Of a stretch of 64,000 bases of DNA, positions 10,069 through 18,117 are shown in pieces; position 1 is the first letter of the stretch; every line of letters starts with the position of its first letter. The notes beneath the pieces were generated by a model. That model made no database searches. It was not told the origin of the DNA and saw only the letters and a program-made list of their open reading frames with translations. The stretch spans positions 62,001 through 126,000 of the forward strand of contig CAWEYS010000023.1 of the NCBI GenBank assembly GCA_963813355.1, given 5' to 3'. Source of the stretch: DATAGF01 sp963813355 (GTDB lineage: Bacteria; Actinomycetota; Thermoleophilia; Miltoncostaeales; Miltoncostaeaceae). The position numbers and the translations under genes are program-made.

Positions 10069-10686
10069 CTACTGGGCGACGGACGCGATGCGCTCGAAGC
10101 GCGCGCTGACGTCGGCCCAGTCGATGTTCGCCACGAAGGCGTCGATGTACTTCGGCCGGGCGGTCGAGAAGTCCCTGATGTAGGAGTGCTCATAGACGTC
10201 GAGGGCCAGTATCGGGGTGGCGTTCCAGACCGGGAAGGTGTTCTGGGCGTCGCCGATGTAGACGTCGAGCCGCGCCCAGTCCCAGTCCCAGGCGACCCAC
10301 GCCCAGCCGCGCGCCGCCATGCCGCCGGCCTTGAGCTCGGTGATCATGTCGTCCTGGCCGCCGAAGTCCTTCTCGACCTGGGCGGCGAGGGCGTCCGAGG
10401 GCGAGCCGCCGTCGGCGCTCAGGTTCTGGAAGTAGACCTCGTGGTTCTTGATGCCCCCGATGGCGAAGGTGAGCATCTCGCGGAAGCCGCGGTAGTCCGA
10501 GTAGATCTGGTTGGCGGCGCCGCGGTCCGCGCCGGGCAGCTTCTCCATCACCTCGTTGTACTTCTTGACGTACGCCTCGTAGAGGCCCCAGTGGGCCTCC
10601 ACCGACTCCGGCGAGATCCCGTCGAGCTTCAGGATCTTGTCCGGCCTGGGCATCGCCGAGACCTGGTGGGGTTCCGCGTGGTGCAC
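10069..10686 (-). CDS. Superoxide dismutase, Fe/Mn family (205 aa)
   Basis: Removes superoxide in the cytoplasm. The four metal ligands of the family can be placed: H32 (AHWGLYEAYV), H82 (KNHEVYF), D163 and H167 (LDVYEHSYI). Tryptophans around 128-138 (WAWVAWDWDW) are typical of the second domain. GTG 10686 is taken as start because AGAGGAGG lies 7 bases before it; a later ATG at 10653 would drop the His-rich first eleven residues. A minus-strand -10 box TAGGAT lies at 10721-10726. It is divergent from ftsK. Confidence 0.9.
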   Translation of the reverse strand: MHHAEPHQVSAMPRPDKILKLDGISPESVEAHWGLYEAYVKKYNEVMEKLPGADRGAANQIYSDYRGFREMLTFAIGGIKNHEVYFQNLSADGGSPSDALAAQVEKDFGGQDDMITELKAGGMAARGWAWVAWDWDWARLDVYIGDAQNTFPVWNATPILALDVYEHSYIRDFSTARPKYIDAFVANIDWADVSARFERIASVAQ

Positions 10687-10741
10687 GGTGGGCCTCCTCT
10701 GCGGCTGCTGGGGCCGCGCGATCCTAGTGGACCCCGCCCCC

Positions 10742-10763
10742 GGGCGGCCCCGCGGGGCCGCCC
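10742..10763. promoter_or_regulatory. 22-bp perfect palindrome between sod and ftsK
   Basis: An 11-bp inverted repeat with no spacer, composed only of G and C (half site GGGCGGCCCCG). It lies about 16 bp upstream of the sod -10 box, at the -35 position, and 94 bp before the proposed ftsK start. It could be an operator for sod, or a hairpin; GC-rich chance is a real alternative. Confidence 0.4.
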
Positions 10764-10845
10764 CGCCGGGCAGGAACGGGGCGGCCGGCGGTGTATCCCC
10801 CTCGGGCGGGATCCCGGCCGCACCGGCCCCGCGCGTCCGGCATCC

Positions 10846-10859
10846 AGGAGGCAGCCATC
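10846..10859 (+). promoter_or_regulatory. Shine-Dalgarno pointing to an ATC start for ftsK
   Basis: AGGAGG at 10846-10851, five bases (CAGCC), then ATC at 10857-10859 in the ftsK frame. The only upstream canonical codon is GTG 10791, which has no ribosome site. The context matches that of rnj almost base for base. Confidence 0.5.
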
Positions 10860-13247
10860 GGCACCCAGCTCGCACCCCGCACCCGCCGTCCCCGTCCCGC
10901 CACCCGCGCGCGCCGCCGCCCGCCCGCGCGGGCGCGCTCGGGCCAGACCCGCGAGCTGGTGGGCCTGGGGCTGGTGGCGCTGGCGATCTTCCTCGGGGTC
11001 ACGCTCTTCCTGGGCTTCGGCATCGGCCCGGTCGGAGGGTGGCTGGAGGACGGGCTCCGCCTGCTGATCGGACGCGCCGTCGCCCTGGCCCCGCTCGCCC
11101 TGATCGCGGTCGGCATCGCCCTCATCCTCGACCACCCGCTGGCGTCGTCCCCGCCGCTGCGGCTGGGGGCCGCGCTCGGCGCTGCGGCGCTGCTGATCGC
11201 GCTGGCCGGCGGGGTCTTCGGGCTCGGCGGGATCGAGCGCGACGCGTGGTTCTCGAGCGACGTCGTGAGCGAGCGCGGCGGCTACCTCGGCGAGCTGGGG
11301 TACTGGGCCACCAGCTCGACGGTCGGGGACATCGGCACCGGCATCGTCGTGGCGGCGGGCCTGATCGCCGCCGTGATCCTGATCTCGGGCGCGTCCCTGG
11401 GCCACCTCGTCCGCCGCGGCGGCCAGGGGGCCGCGGTCGCCTCCCGCACCGTGAGCAAGGGCGTCGCGACGGCCACGGTGACCGCGATCCGCAGCAGCCA
11501 GTCGCTGCGCGAGCGGCTCGACGCCATCGGCCCGCCCACGCTGTCGGGACGGCGGCGCCCGCCGCCCGCGCCGCGCCCGCTCCTGGACGGCGCCGACACC
11601 TTCCCCGACATCTTCAGCGACCCGTCGGCGCTCCCGCCCTCGCCCGCCCTCGGCCCGGCCGGCGGCGGGGGGCCCCTCGAGGACGACCCTGGCGCGGCCG
11701 CGGGGCCCGCCGTCCCGGCCGCCCCGGGGCCGGAGGACGGTGAGGAGGAGGTCGCGCCGGTCTTCACGCCGCAGCCCCCCTCCCGGGGCCGCGACGGCAG
11801 CTACCGCGTCCCGAGGGCGACCCTCCTGCGCCGCTCGAGCGGCCCGACCGCGCAGCCCGAGGAGCTGGTGGCGCGCACCAGCCGCATCCTCCAGGAGACG
11901 CTCGGCCACTTCGGGATCGAGGCGACGGTCTCCGACACGGTGAGCGGGCCCCGGGTCACCCGCTACGAGCTCCAGCTCGCGCCCGGCACCAAGGTGGGGC
12001 GGATCACCGCCCTGCGGGACGACCTCGCCTACGCCCTGGCGGCCCGCGAGGAGCTGCGCATCATCGCCCCGATCCCCGGCAAGCAGGCCGTCGGCGTGGA
12101 GGTCCCGAACCCCGAGGCCTCGCTGGTGACCCTGGGCGACATCACCCGCGAGTTCCCCAGCCACGCGGGGCCGCTGATGGCGTGGCTCGGCCTCGACCTC
12201 GGCGGCAAGCCGGTCTACATCGACCTTTCGCGCATGCCCCACCTGCTGATCGCCGGCTCCACCGGAACCGGCAAGAGCGTCTGCCTGAACTCGCTGCTGG
12301 CCTCGATCCTGCTGCGGGCGACGCCGAACGAGCTGCGGATGATCCTGATCGACCCGAAGAAGGTCGAGCTCAACCACTACGAGAGCATCCCGCACCTGCT
12401 CACCCCCGTCGTCACGAACATGAAGGACGCCGCGGCGGTGCTCTCCAACATCGTCCGCGAGATGGAGAGCCGCTACGAGCTGATGGGCATGGCGCGGGCG
12501 CGCAACCTGCGCGACTGGAACGAGGCCCGGGCCGCGGGCGGCGAGCCCCCGATGCCGACCATCCTGTTGGTGATCGACGAGCTCGCGGACCTGATGATGG
12601 TGTCCCCGGCCGAGGTCGAGGACGCGATCATCCGCCTGGCCCAGAAGAGCCGCGCCGTCGGCATCCACCTGGTCCTCGCGACCCAGCGCCCCTCGGCCGA
12701 CGTCATCACCGGGATGATCAAGGCCAACGTCCCCTCGCGCATCGCCTTCGCGGTCTCGTCGCAGGTCGACTCGCGGGTCGTCCTCGACGCGGGCGGCGCC
12801 GAGACGCTGCTCGGGCACGGCGACATGCTCTTCCGGCCGGTCGGGACCTCGCGCCTCCAGCGCCTCCAGGGCGCCTACGTCGGCGAGGAGGAGATCCGGG
12901 CGATCACCGATCACTGGCGCGCCCAGGGCCGGCCCGAGCTGCGCGAGGAGCTCATGGAGCGCCCCGAGCCGGTCGAGGACCCGGTCGACGCCGAGGCCGA
13001 CGAGATGGTGGAGCGCGCCATCGAGCTGGTGGTCCAGCAGGGGACGGCATCGGTGTCGCTCCTTCAGCGGCGCCTCGGGGTGGGCTACGCCCGGGCCGGG
13101 CGGCTCGTGGACGCGATGGAGCGGATGGGCATCGTGTCGGGCCACGAGGGCTCGAAGCCGCGCTCCGTGCTGATCGGGGAGGCCGACCTCGACCGGGTGC
13201 TGCGCCGGGCCGCGCCCTCCGAGGAGGAGCCCTCCGGGGACGCCTGA
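10857..13247 (+). CDS. ftsK: DNA translocase FtsK/SpoIIIE
   Basis: Pumps chromosomal DNA through the closing septum. After a basic N-terminus come about four membrane segments (roughly residues 35-190), a Pro-rich linker, the alpha domain, and the RecA-like motor with Walker A GSTGTGKS (K473 counted from the ATC) and Walker B ILLVIDELADLMM. The C-terminal gamma domain (VVQQGTASVSLLQRRLGVGY) should read oriented KOPS-like sites. Length is near 796 residues. The start is unusual: GTG 10791 would add 22 residues without a ribosome site, whereas ATC 10857 fits the Shine-Dalgarno exactly. Confidence 0.96.
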   Translation: MGTQLAPRTRRPRPATRARRRPPARARSGQTRELVGLGLVALAIFLGVTLFLGFGIGPVGGWLEDGLRLLIGRAVALAPLALIAVGIALILDHPLASSPPLRLGAALGAAALLIALAGGVFGLGGIERDAWFSSDVVSERGGYLGELGYWATSSTVGDIGTGIVVAAGLIAAVILISGASLGHLVRRGGQGAAVASRTVSKGVATATVTAIRSSQSLRERLDAIGPPTLSGRRRPPPAPRPLLDGADTFPDIFSDPSALPPSPALGPAGGGGPLEDDPGAAAGPAVPAAPGPEDGEEEVAPVFTPQPPSRGRDGSYRVPRATLLRRSSGPTAQPEELVARTSRILQETLGHFGIEATVSDTVSGPRVTRYELQLAPGTKVGRITALRDDLAYALAAREELRIIAPIPGKQAVGVEVPNPEASLVTLGDITREFPSHAGPLMAWLGLDLGGKPVYIDLSRMPHLLIAGSTGTGKSVCLNSLLASILLRATPNELRMILIDPKKVELNHYESIPHLLTPVVTNMKDAAAVLSNIVREMESRYELMGMARARNLRDWNEARAAGGEPPMPTILLVIDELADLMMVSPAEVEDAIIRLAQKSRAVGIHLVLATQRPSADVITGMIKANVPSRIAFAVSSQVDSRVVLDAGGAETLLGHGDMLFRPVGTSRLQRLQGAYVGEEEIRAITDHWRAQGRPELREELMERPEPVEDPVDAEADEMVERAIELVVQQGTASVSLLQRRLGVGYARAGRLVDAMERMGIVSGHEGSKPRSVLIGEADLDRVLRRAAPSEEEPSGDA

Positions 13248-13344
13248 CGGTTCCGGCGGGATCCGCCCGCGGTTGCGGGGCGGCCGAGCGCTTCGCTAGG
13301 GTGCCGGGCCTGACGGGCGCCGCCCCCGGCCCGTCGCCGCCCCC

Positions 13345-14160
13345 ATGTTCGAGATCGGGAACACACTCCGAGAGGCCCGCCTCCGCCGAGGCCTCGACAT
13401 CCTCGACTGCGAGGCGGAGACCAAGATCCGTTCGAAGTACCTCCGGGCGATGGAGGAGGAGCAGTTCGACCTCATGCCGTCGCCCACCTACGTCCGGGGC
13501 TTCCTCAAGAGCTACGCCGAGTTCCTCGACCTCGACGGTCAGCTCGTGCTCGACGAGTACGAGAGCCGGTTCGGCGAGTACGACGCGCCCCACGAGTACC
13601 CCGGCCGGACCGCGAAAAAGCCCCGGGAGCCCCGGGTCGAGGGGCGGCCCCCGCCACGGCGGCCCGGCCCCTCGCAGCGCCGCCACCGGCGCCGGCGGCG
13701 GACCGAGCTCCAGCTGCTGTGGCTGGCCATCGGCGGCGTGATGGCCGTGGCGCTCCTGATCTGGCTGGGCGTGGGGGACAGCGACAGCCCCACCCCGCCG
13801 CTCGCCGACGCCCCGGCCGCGGCGCCCGACCCCTCCGCCGCCCCGCCCGCGGCCGAGCCCGACACCGCGTCGGAGGAGGGCCAGGTCCGGGTCAAGAAGA
13901 CGCCCATCGTCCTCACGGGCTCGGGCACCATCGGCTCCTGGGTGCAGGTGCGCGGCGGGGACGCGAACGGCCGGGTCGTCTACGAGGCGATCCTGGAGCC
14001 CGGCGCCGCCAAGACCTTCAAGGTGCTCGAGGGCATCTGGGTGCGCGCCGCCAACCCCTCCCAGCTCGTCGTCACGGTCAACGGGCGAGCGGTCGAGCTC
14101 GACAGCACCACCACGGCCAATTTCGAGATCACCCGCGAGGGGGCCGAGGTCGTCGGCTGA
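13345..14160 (+). CDS. RodZ-like helix-turn-helix membrane protein (271 aa)
   Basis: An N-terminal HTH_25 domain (IGNTLREARLRRGLDI, then SPTYVRGFLKSYAEFL), a very basic juxtamembrane stretch, one membrane segment (LLWLAIGGVMAVALLIWLGV, about 123-142), an acidic Ala/Pro linker and a C-terminal extracytoplasmic beta domain (DUF4115-like) ending in VTVNGRAVELD. This order is that of RodZ, which links MreB to the envelope; cell-shape function here is inferred. A -10 box TAGGGT is at 13298-13303, leaving a leader of about 35 bases. cinA follows with only 28 bases between. Confidence 0.87.
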   Translation: MFEIGNTLREARLRRGLDILDCEAETKIRSKYLRAMEEEQFDLMPSPTYVRGFLKSYAEFLDLDGQLVLDEYESRFGEYDAPHEYPGRTAKKPREPRVEGRPPPRRPGPSQRRHRRRRRTELQLLWLAIGGVMAVALLIWLGVGDSDSPTPPLADAPAAAPDPSAAPPAAEPDTASEEGQVRVKKTPIVLTGSGTIGSWVQVRGGDANGRVVYEAILEPGAAKTFKVLEGIWVRAANPSQLVVTVNGRAVELDSTTTANFEITREGAEVVG

Positions 14161-14188
14161 GCCCCCGTCCCCCGCGCCGCGCGCGACC

Positions 14189-15430
14189 ATCCTGGTCACG
14201 GGCGACGAGATCCTCCGGGGACGGATACAGGAGCGGAACGCCGGCCTGATCGCGCGCTCGCTGGAGTCCTCCGGCGTGCGCGTGGAGCGGATCGAGATCG
14301 TCGGCGACGACCTGGGGGCGCTGGTGGCCGCGGTCGGCGCGGCGCTGCGGGGCGGCGTTGACCTGCTGTGCACGACCGGGGGCCTCGGGCCGACCCACGA
14401 CGACCTCACGATGGAGGCGGTGGCCGAGGCCACCGGCCGTCCGCTGGCCCTCGATCCCGAGGCCCTGGCGATGGTGGAGGCGCGCAGCCGGGGGCTTCGG
14501 CAGCCCGCCGAGGTCGCCCGGCAGGTGCGCGAGAAGCAGGCGATGCTGCCGGCCGGGGCGACGGTCCTGCCCCCGATCGGCACCGCGCCGGGGGCGGCCC
14601 TGGAGCACGACGGCGCGGTCGTGGTCGTGCTGCCGGGCCCGCCCTGGGAGCTGGCCGAGATGTGGGAGGCCGCCCGCGGCGGGCCGCCCCTGGCGGCGCT
14701 GCTGGCGCGCGGCGGCACGCCCGCCGAGCGGGTGCTGCGCGCGTTCGCCGTCCCGGAGTCGCGGGTCGTGGCCGCGCTGGGCCCCCTCGACCCCGACGCC
14801 TGGGAACGCCTGACCGTGGGGATCTGCGCCAAGGACGCCGAGCTGGAGATCACCGTCCGGAGCGCCCCCGGGGACGCGTGGGCCGCCGACGCCCTCGAGG
14901 AACGCCTGCGCGCCGAGCTCGGCGATGCCCTCTACAGCCGGGACGGGGCGACGCTGGACGATGTCGTGGCGCGGCTGCTCGTCGCCGCGGGGCAGACCGT
15001 GGCCGTGGCCGAGTCGTGCACGGGAGGGGGCCTGGGCGCCCGGCTCACCGCGCGCCCCGGCTCCTCCGCGTACGTGCTCGGCGGCGTCATCTCCTACTCC
15101 GACCCCGTCAAGCGCGACGTCCTCGGCGTCGACCCGGGCCTGCTGCGGCGCCACGGGGCGGTGTCGGCCCCGGTGGCCGAGCGGATGGCCGCCGGCGCGC
15201 GCGAGCTGGTGGCCAGCGACTGGGCCCTGTCGATCACGGGAATCGCCGGGCCCGGGGGAGGGACCCCCGAGAAGCCGGTCGGCCTGGTCTACGTCGGCCT
15301 GGCCGGACCCGACGGGGTCGCCGCCCGGGAGCACCGCCTGCGGGGCGATCGCGAGGCGATCCGCCAGCGATCGGTCGCCATGGCGCTGCACGCCCTGCGG
15401 ATCGCCCTGGAGGCGCGCGGGAGGGTGTGA
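14189..15430 (+). CDS. cinA: CinA-like nicotinamide-nucleotide amidohydrolase / competence-damage protein
   Basis: N-terminal MoCF-like domain (ILVTGDEILRG, CTTGGLGPTHDD) and C-terminal amidase domain (VAESCTGGGLGARLT, GVISYSDPVKRDVLGV, GITGIAGPGGGTPEKPVG) are both complete. CinA deamidates nicotinamide mononucleotide and may cleave ADP-ribose. The first strand of the MoCF domain is coded from ATC 14189, yet no ATG, GTG or TTG precedes it in frame back into the rodZ-like gene. The first canonical codon, GTG 14276, would delete 29 conserved residues including the GDE motif. Start therefore unresolved: ATC 14189 or CTG 14192 are the candidates. Confidence 0.93.
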   Translation: MLVTGDEILRGRIQERNAGLIARSLESSGVRVERIEIVGDDLGALVAAVGAALRGGVDLLCTTGGLGPTHDDLTMEAVAEATGRPLALDPEALAMVEARSRGLRQPAEVARQVREKQAMLPAGATVLPPIGTAPGAALEHDGAVVVVLPGPPWELAEMWEAARGGPPLAALLARGGTPAERVLRAFAVPESRVVAALGPLDPDAWERLTVGICAKDAELEITVRSAPGDAWAADALEERLRAELGDALYSRDGATLDDVVARLLVAAGQTVAVAESCTGGGLGARLTARPGSSAYVLGGVISYSDPVKRDVLGVDPGLLRRHGAVSAPVAERMAAGARELVASDWALSITGIAGPGGGTPEKPVGLVYVGLAGPDGVAAREHRLRGDREAIRQRSVAMALHALRIALEARGRV

Positions 15431-15497
15431 CAGCGCCTGGCACGCCCCGGTCCGCCGGGCGTGTCGGAGGTGGCGGACCGCGTGCCGCCGCCGCGGC

Positions 15498-15503
15498 TAG
15501 GGT
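15498..15503 (+). promoter_or_regulatory. -10 box TAGGGT of thpR (leaderless)
   Basis: Seven bases separate the box from ATG 15511. The cinA stop lies 67 bases upstream of the box, so thpR, and recA behind it, can be transcribed independently of cinA. Confidence 0.6.
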
Positions 15504-15510
15504 CGCCGGT

Positions 15511-16092
15511 ATGGACGCCATGGCACCCCTGCGCGCCGCCAACCGCCTGTTCGTGGCCGCGGCCCTGCCCGGCCCGGCGCGGGCCTGGCTGGCGCGGGTC
15601 GGCGGGGACCTGGCCGCGCGCACGGGCGGGCGGGCGGTGCCCGAGGACCACCTGCACGTCACCCTCGACTTCCTCGGCCGGGTTCCGTCGTCGGCCGCCC
15701 CGGCGCTCGCGGAGGCGGTCAGGGCGGGGCTCGCGGGGCCCTCGATCCGCGTCGCCGTCGGCGGCCTCCGCGCCCGGCCGCGCGCCGCGCGGGCACGGCT
15801 CGTGGCCGTCGAGCTGGACGATCCCGAGGGCGCCCTCGCCGAGCGCGCGCGGCGCGTCCGCGAGGCGGTCGACCCGGTCCTCGGGAGGACCCCGGACGGC
15901 GCCGCGCTGTGGCCGCACGTCACGGTGTTGAGGCTCGGCCGGCCGGCCCGGCTGGACCCGCTCGAGGCCCCCGCCGGACGGGAACAGGTGTTCGACGTCA
16001 GCCGAGGGGCGCTCTATGATTCGCACCAGTCGCCGGAGGGGCCCCCGCGCTATCGGGAGCTCGTCGCGGTTGAGTTCTCACCCAGCCCGTAA
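15511..16092 (+). CDS. thpR: RNA 2',3'-cyclic 3'-phosphodiesterase (193 aa)
   Basis: A 2H phosphoesterase of the LigT/ThpR family, which opens 2',3'-cyclic phosphates. The two catalytic motifs are H49-V-T-L (DHLHVTLDFLG) and H136-V-T-V (WPHVTVLRLG). ATG 15511 is supported by the -10 box seven bases before it. Length is normal for the family. The recA ribosome site lies within and just past its last codons, and recA starts 10 bases after the stop; the adjacency of cinA, thpR and recA is common in Actinobacteria and relatives. Confidence 0.93.
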   Translation: MDAMAPLRAANRLFVAAALPGPARAWLARVGGDLAARTGGRAVPEDHLHVTLDFLGRVPSSAAPALAEAVRAGLAGPSIRVAVGGLRARPRAARARLVAVELDDPEGALAERARRVREAVDPVLGRTPDGAALWPHVTVLRLGRPARLDPLEAPAGREQVFDVSRGALYDSHQSPEGPPRYRELVAVEFSPSP

Positions 16093-16102
16093 GGAGGCCC
16101 GC

Positions 16103-17158
16103 GTGGAGAAGCACGAGGCGCTCGGCTCGGCCGTCGCGCAGATCGAGCGGCAATTCGGCAAGGGCGCCATCATGCGGATGGGCGACTCCCCGCCGGCCGA
16201 GGTGGCGATCGTGCCGACGGGCGCCCTGGCGCTCGACATCGCCCTGGGCATCGGCGGGATCCCGCGCGGCCGCATCGTCGAGATCTTCGGCCCGGAGAGC
16301 TCCGGGAAGACGACGCTGCTGTACCACATCATCGCCCAGGCCCAGCGCCGCGGCGGCCTCTGCGCGTTCATCGACGCCGAGCACTCGATGGACCCCAGCT
16401 ACGCCAAGCGGATCGGCGTCGACACCGACGAGCTCCTCCTGTCGCAGCCGGACCACGGCGAGCAGGCGCTCGAGATCGCCGACCTCCTGGTGCGCTCCGC
16501 CGCCCTGGACGTGGTGGCGATCGACTCGGTCGCGGCCCTGGTGCCGAAGGCCGAGATCGAGGGCGAGATGGGCGACTCCCACGTCGGGCTGCAGGCCCGG
16601 CTGATGTCGCAGGCGCTGCGCAAGCTGGCCGGCACGCTCAACCGCGCCGGCACGATCTGCGTCTTCACGAACCAGCTGCGGGAGAAGATCGGGGTGATGT
16701 TCGGCTCCCCCGAGACCACGCCGGGGGGCCGGGCGCTGAAGTTCTACGCGACGGTGCGGCTCGACATCCGCCGCATCGAGACGCTCAAGGAGGGCGCCGA
16801 GGCCATCGGCAACCGGGCCCGCGTCAAGGTGGTCAAGAACAAGGTCGCGCCGCCGTTCCGCCAGGCCGAGTTCGACATCATCTACGGCGAGGGCATCTCG
16901 CACGAGGGCAACCTCATCGACCTCGGCGTCGAGCGCGGCCAGGTGCAGAAGAGCGGCGCCTACTTCTCGTTCGGGGAGGAGCGCCTCGGCCAGGGCCGCA
17001 ACGCGGCGCGGGCCTTCCTGCGCGAGCACCCGGACGTCGCGGGCGCCCTGGAGGCGCAGATCCGCCAGGACGCCGGGATCTCGGCGCTGCCCGACTTCGA
17101 CCCCGAGACCGGCGAGGTGCGGGAGCCCGAGGAGGCGCTGGCGGCCTCGAAGGCCTGA
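16103..17158 (+). CDS. recA: Recombinase RecA (351 aa)
   Basis: Homologous recombination and SOS co-protease. Walker A is GPESSGKT with K69, Walker B LDVVAIDSVAALVP, and the DNA-binding loops (GLQARLMSQALRKL, then CVFTNQLREKIGVMFGSPET) are complete. GTG 16103 has the ribosome site AAGGAGG at 16091-16097. No intein. No recX follows, although recX is the usual next gene in Actinobacteria; the next gene is on the other strand. No obvious LexA box was found upstream, but thpR occupies that space. Confidence 0.98.
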   Translation: MEKHEALGSAVAQIERQFGKGAIMRMGDSPPAEVAIVPTGALALDIALGIGGIPRGRIVEIFGPESSGKTTLLYHIIAQAQRRGGLCAFIDAEHSMDPSYAKRIGVDTDELLLSQPDHGEQALEIADLLVRSAALDVVAIDSVAALVPKAEIEGEMGDSHVGLQARLMSQALRKLAGTLNRAGTICVFTNQLREKIGVMFGSPETTPGGRALKFYATVRLDIRRIETLKEGAEAIGNRARVKVVKNKVAPPFRQAEFDIIYGEGISHEGNLIDLGVERGQVQKSGAYFSFGEERLGQGRNAARAFLREHPDVAGALEAQIRQDAGISALPDFDPETGEVREPEEALAASKA

Positions 17159-17170
17159 GGCGAGGGTCCG

Positions 17171-17195
17171 CGGGCGGCATCGCGCGGGCCGCCCG
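17171..17195. terminator. GC hairpin between convergent recA and methyltransferase genes
   Basis: An 8-bp stem CGGGCGGC/GCCGCCCG with a 9-base loop, 13 bases after the recA stop and 52 bases before the 3' end of the convergent methyltransferase. It lacks a T tract but its position suits a bidirectional terminator. Confidence 0.45.
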
Positions 17196-17246
17196 GGTCC
17201 GCTGCGAGGTCGTCGCGCCGCCCACCTGACGACGGCGTCGCGGGCG

Positions 17247-18077
17247 TCAGCCCTGGGGGATCCGGCCGACCGCGGCGACGACCTCGGCGGGCAGCGAGAT
17301 GCCCGCGGCATCGGGCTCGGCCAGCGACTCGACGTGCGCGGTCAGCGCCTCCCTCACCTCGGCCTGGGCGTCGGCGTCGAGCCGGTTCCGGAACAGGCCG
17401 GCGAGGGGGCCGCCGTGAACGGCCGCCTCGACGGCCTCGGCGGCGTCGGCGAAGCGCATCCGCCCCGGGATCGAGATCGTGCCGCCGGCCTCCATGCCGG
17501 CCTCGCCGATCATCCTCGGCAGGACCCCGGGAAGCCCGTAGAAGAACATCATGGGGCACACGGCCGAGAAGTACGCGGCCCGGGTCTCGATGAGCGGGAT
17601 GACCGGGACGAACCAGACGGCCGGCGCCGGGCCCCAGACGACCTGGAGCATGAGCCCCCCGGGCCGCAGCACCCGCGCGGCCTCGCGGAGCGCCCCCCGG
17701 GCGTCGTAGCAGTACATGAGTCCGAAGCTGCAGCTCAGGACGTCGACCGAGGCGTCGGGGAGGGAGAGGTGCTCGGCGTCGTCGACGCCGAACCCGACGT
17801 CGGCGCGCTCGCCGAAGCGCCCCTGGGCCCGCTCGACCATCTCCGGGGCGAAGTCCACCCCGCGCGCCCGCCCCGGGGCGAGGCGCGCGGCGAGGGCCAC
17901 CGTCGTGTCGCCCGGGCCGCAGCCCACGTCGAGCCCCTCGGCGCCGGCGGGCGGGTCGAGGAGGTCGAGGCCGGCGGCCGTGAAGGGGGCGGTGCGGGCC
18001 GCCCACATGTCCTCGTAGACCTCCGCCACCCGTCCCCAGGCGGTTCGGAGGCCGACTTTCTCGGGAGGGTCGTCCAC
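17247..18077 (-). CDS. SAM-dependent class I methyltransferase (276 aa)
   Basis: Motif I EGLDVGCGPGDTTVALA binds S-adenosylmethionine; motif II/III follow as DFAPEMVERA and FGVDDAEHLSLPDASVDV, and VLRPGGLMLQVVW is the usual strand after motif III. The fold is that of UbiE/Coq5-like and other small-molecule methyltransferases; the substrate cannot be told. The second half has hydrophobic patches (WFVPVIPLI, CPMMFFYGLPG) that could line a lipid-like substrate pocket. GTG 18077 is the start; the miaB promoter lies between the divergent starts, 40 bases apart. Confidence 0.85.
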   Translation of the reverse strand: MDDPPEKVGLRTAWGRVAEVYEDMWAARTAPFTAAGLDLLDPPAGAEGLDVGCGPGDTTVALAARLAPGRARGVDFAPEMVERAQGRFGERADVGFGVDDAEHLSLPDASVDVLSCSFGLMYCYDARGALREAARVLRPGGLMLQVVWGPAPAVWFVPVIPLIETRAAYFSAVCPMMFFYGLPGVLPRMIGEAGMEAGGTISIPGRMRFADAAEAVEAAVHGGPLAGLFRNRLDADAQAEVREALTAHVESLAEPDAAGISLPAEVVAAVGRIPQG

Positions 18078-18105
18078 GCCCGCCGACCATACCGCGGCCG
18101 CGCTC

Positions 18106-18111
18106 TAAGAT
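18106..18111 (+). promoter_or_regulatory. -10 box TAAGAT of miaB (leaderless)
   Basis: Six bases before GTG 18118; no ribosome site is present, which fits a leaderless mRNA. Confidence 0.6.
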
Positions 18112-18117
18112 CCCTGC

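Noticed and set aside
10791..10859. GTG 10791 as the start of ftsK
   Set aside because: No ribosome site or -10 box before it, while an AGGAGG lies inside the extra segment and points to 10857. Not fully excluded.
10629..13145. An 838-codon open frame opposite ftsK on the minus strand
   Set aside because: Arg/His/Asp-rich low-complexity product, mirrors ftsK codons; typical shadow frame in very GC-rich DNA. Only its last part, in the sod frame, is real coding.
14276..15430. GTG 14276 as the start of cinA
   Set aside because: It would remove the first strand and GDE motif of the MoCF-like domain, which are coded and in frame upstream.
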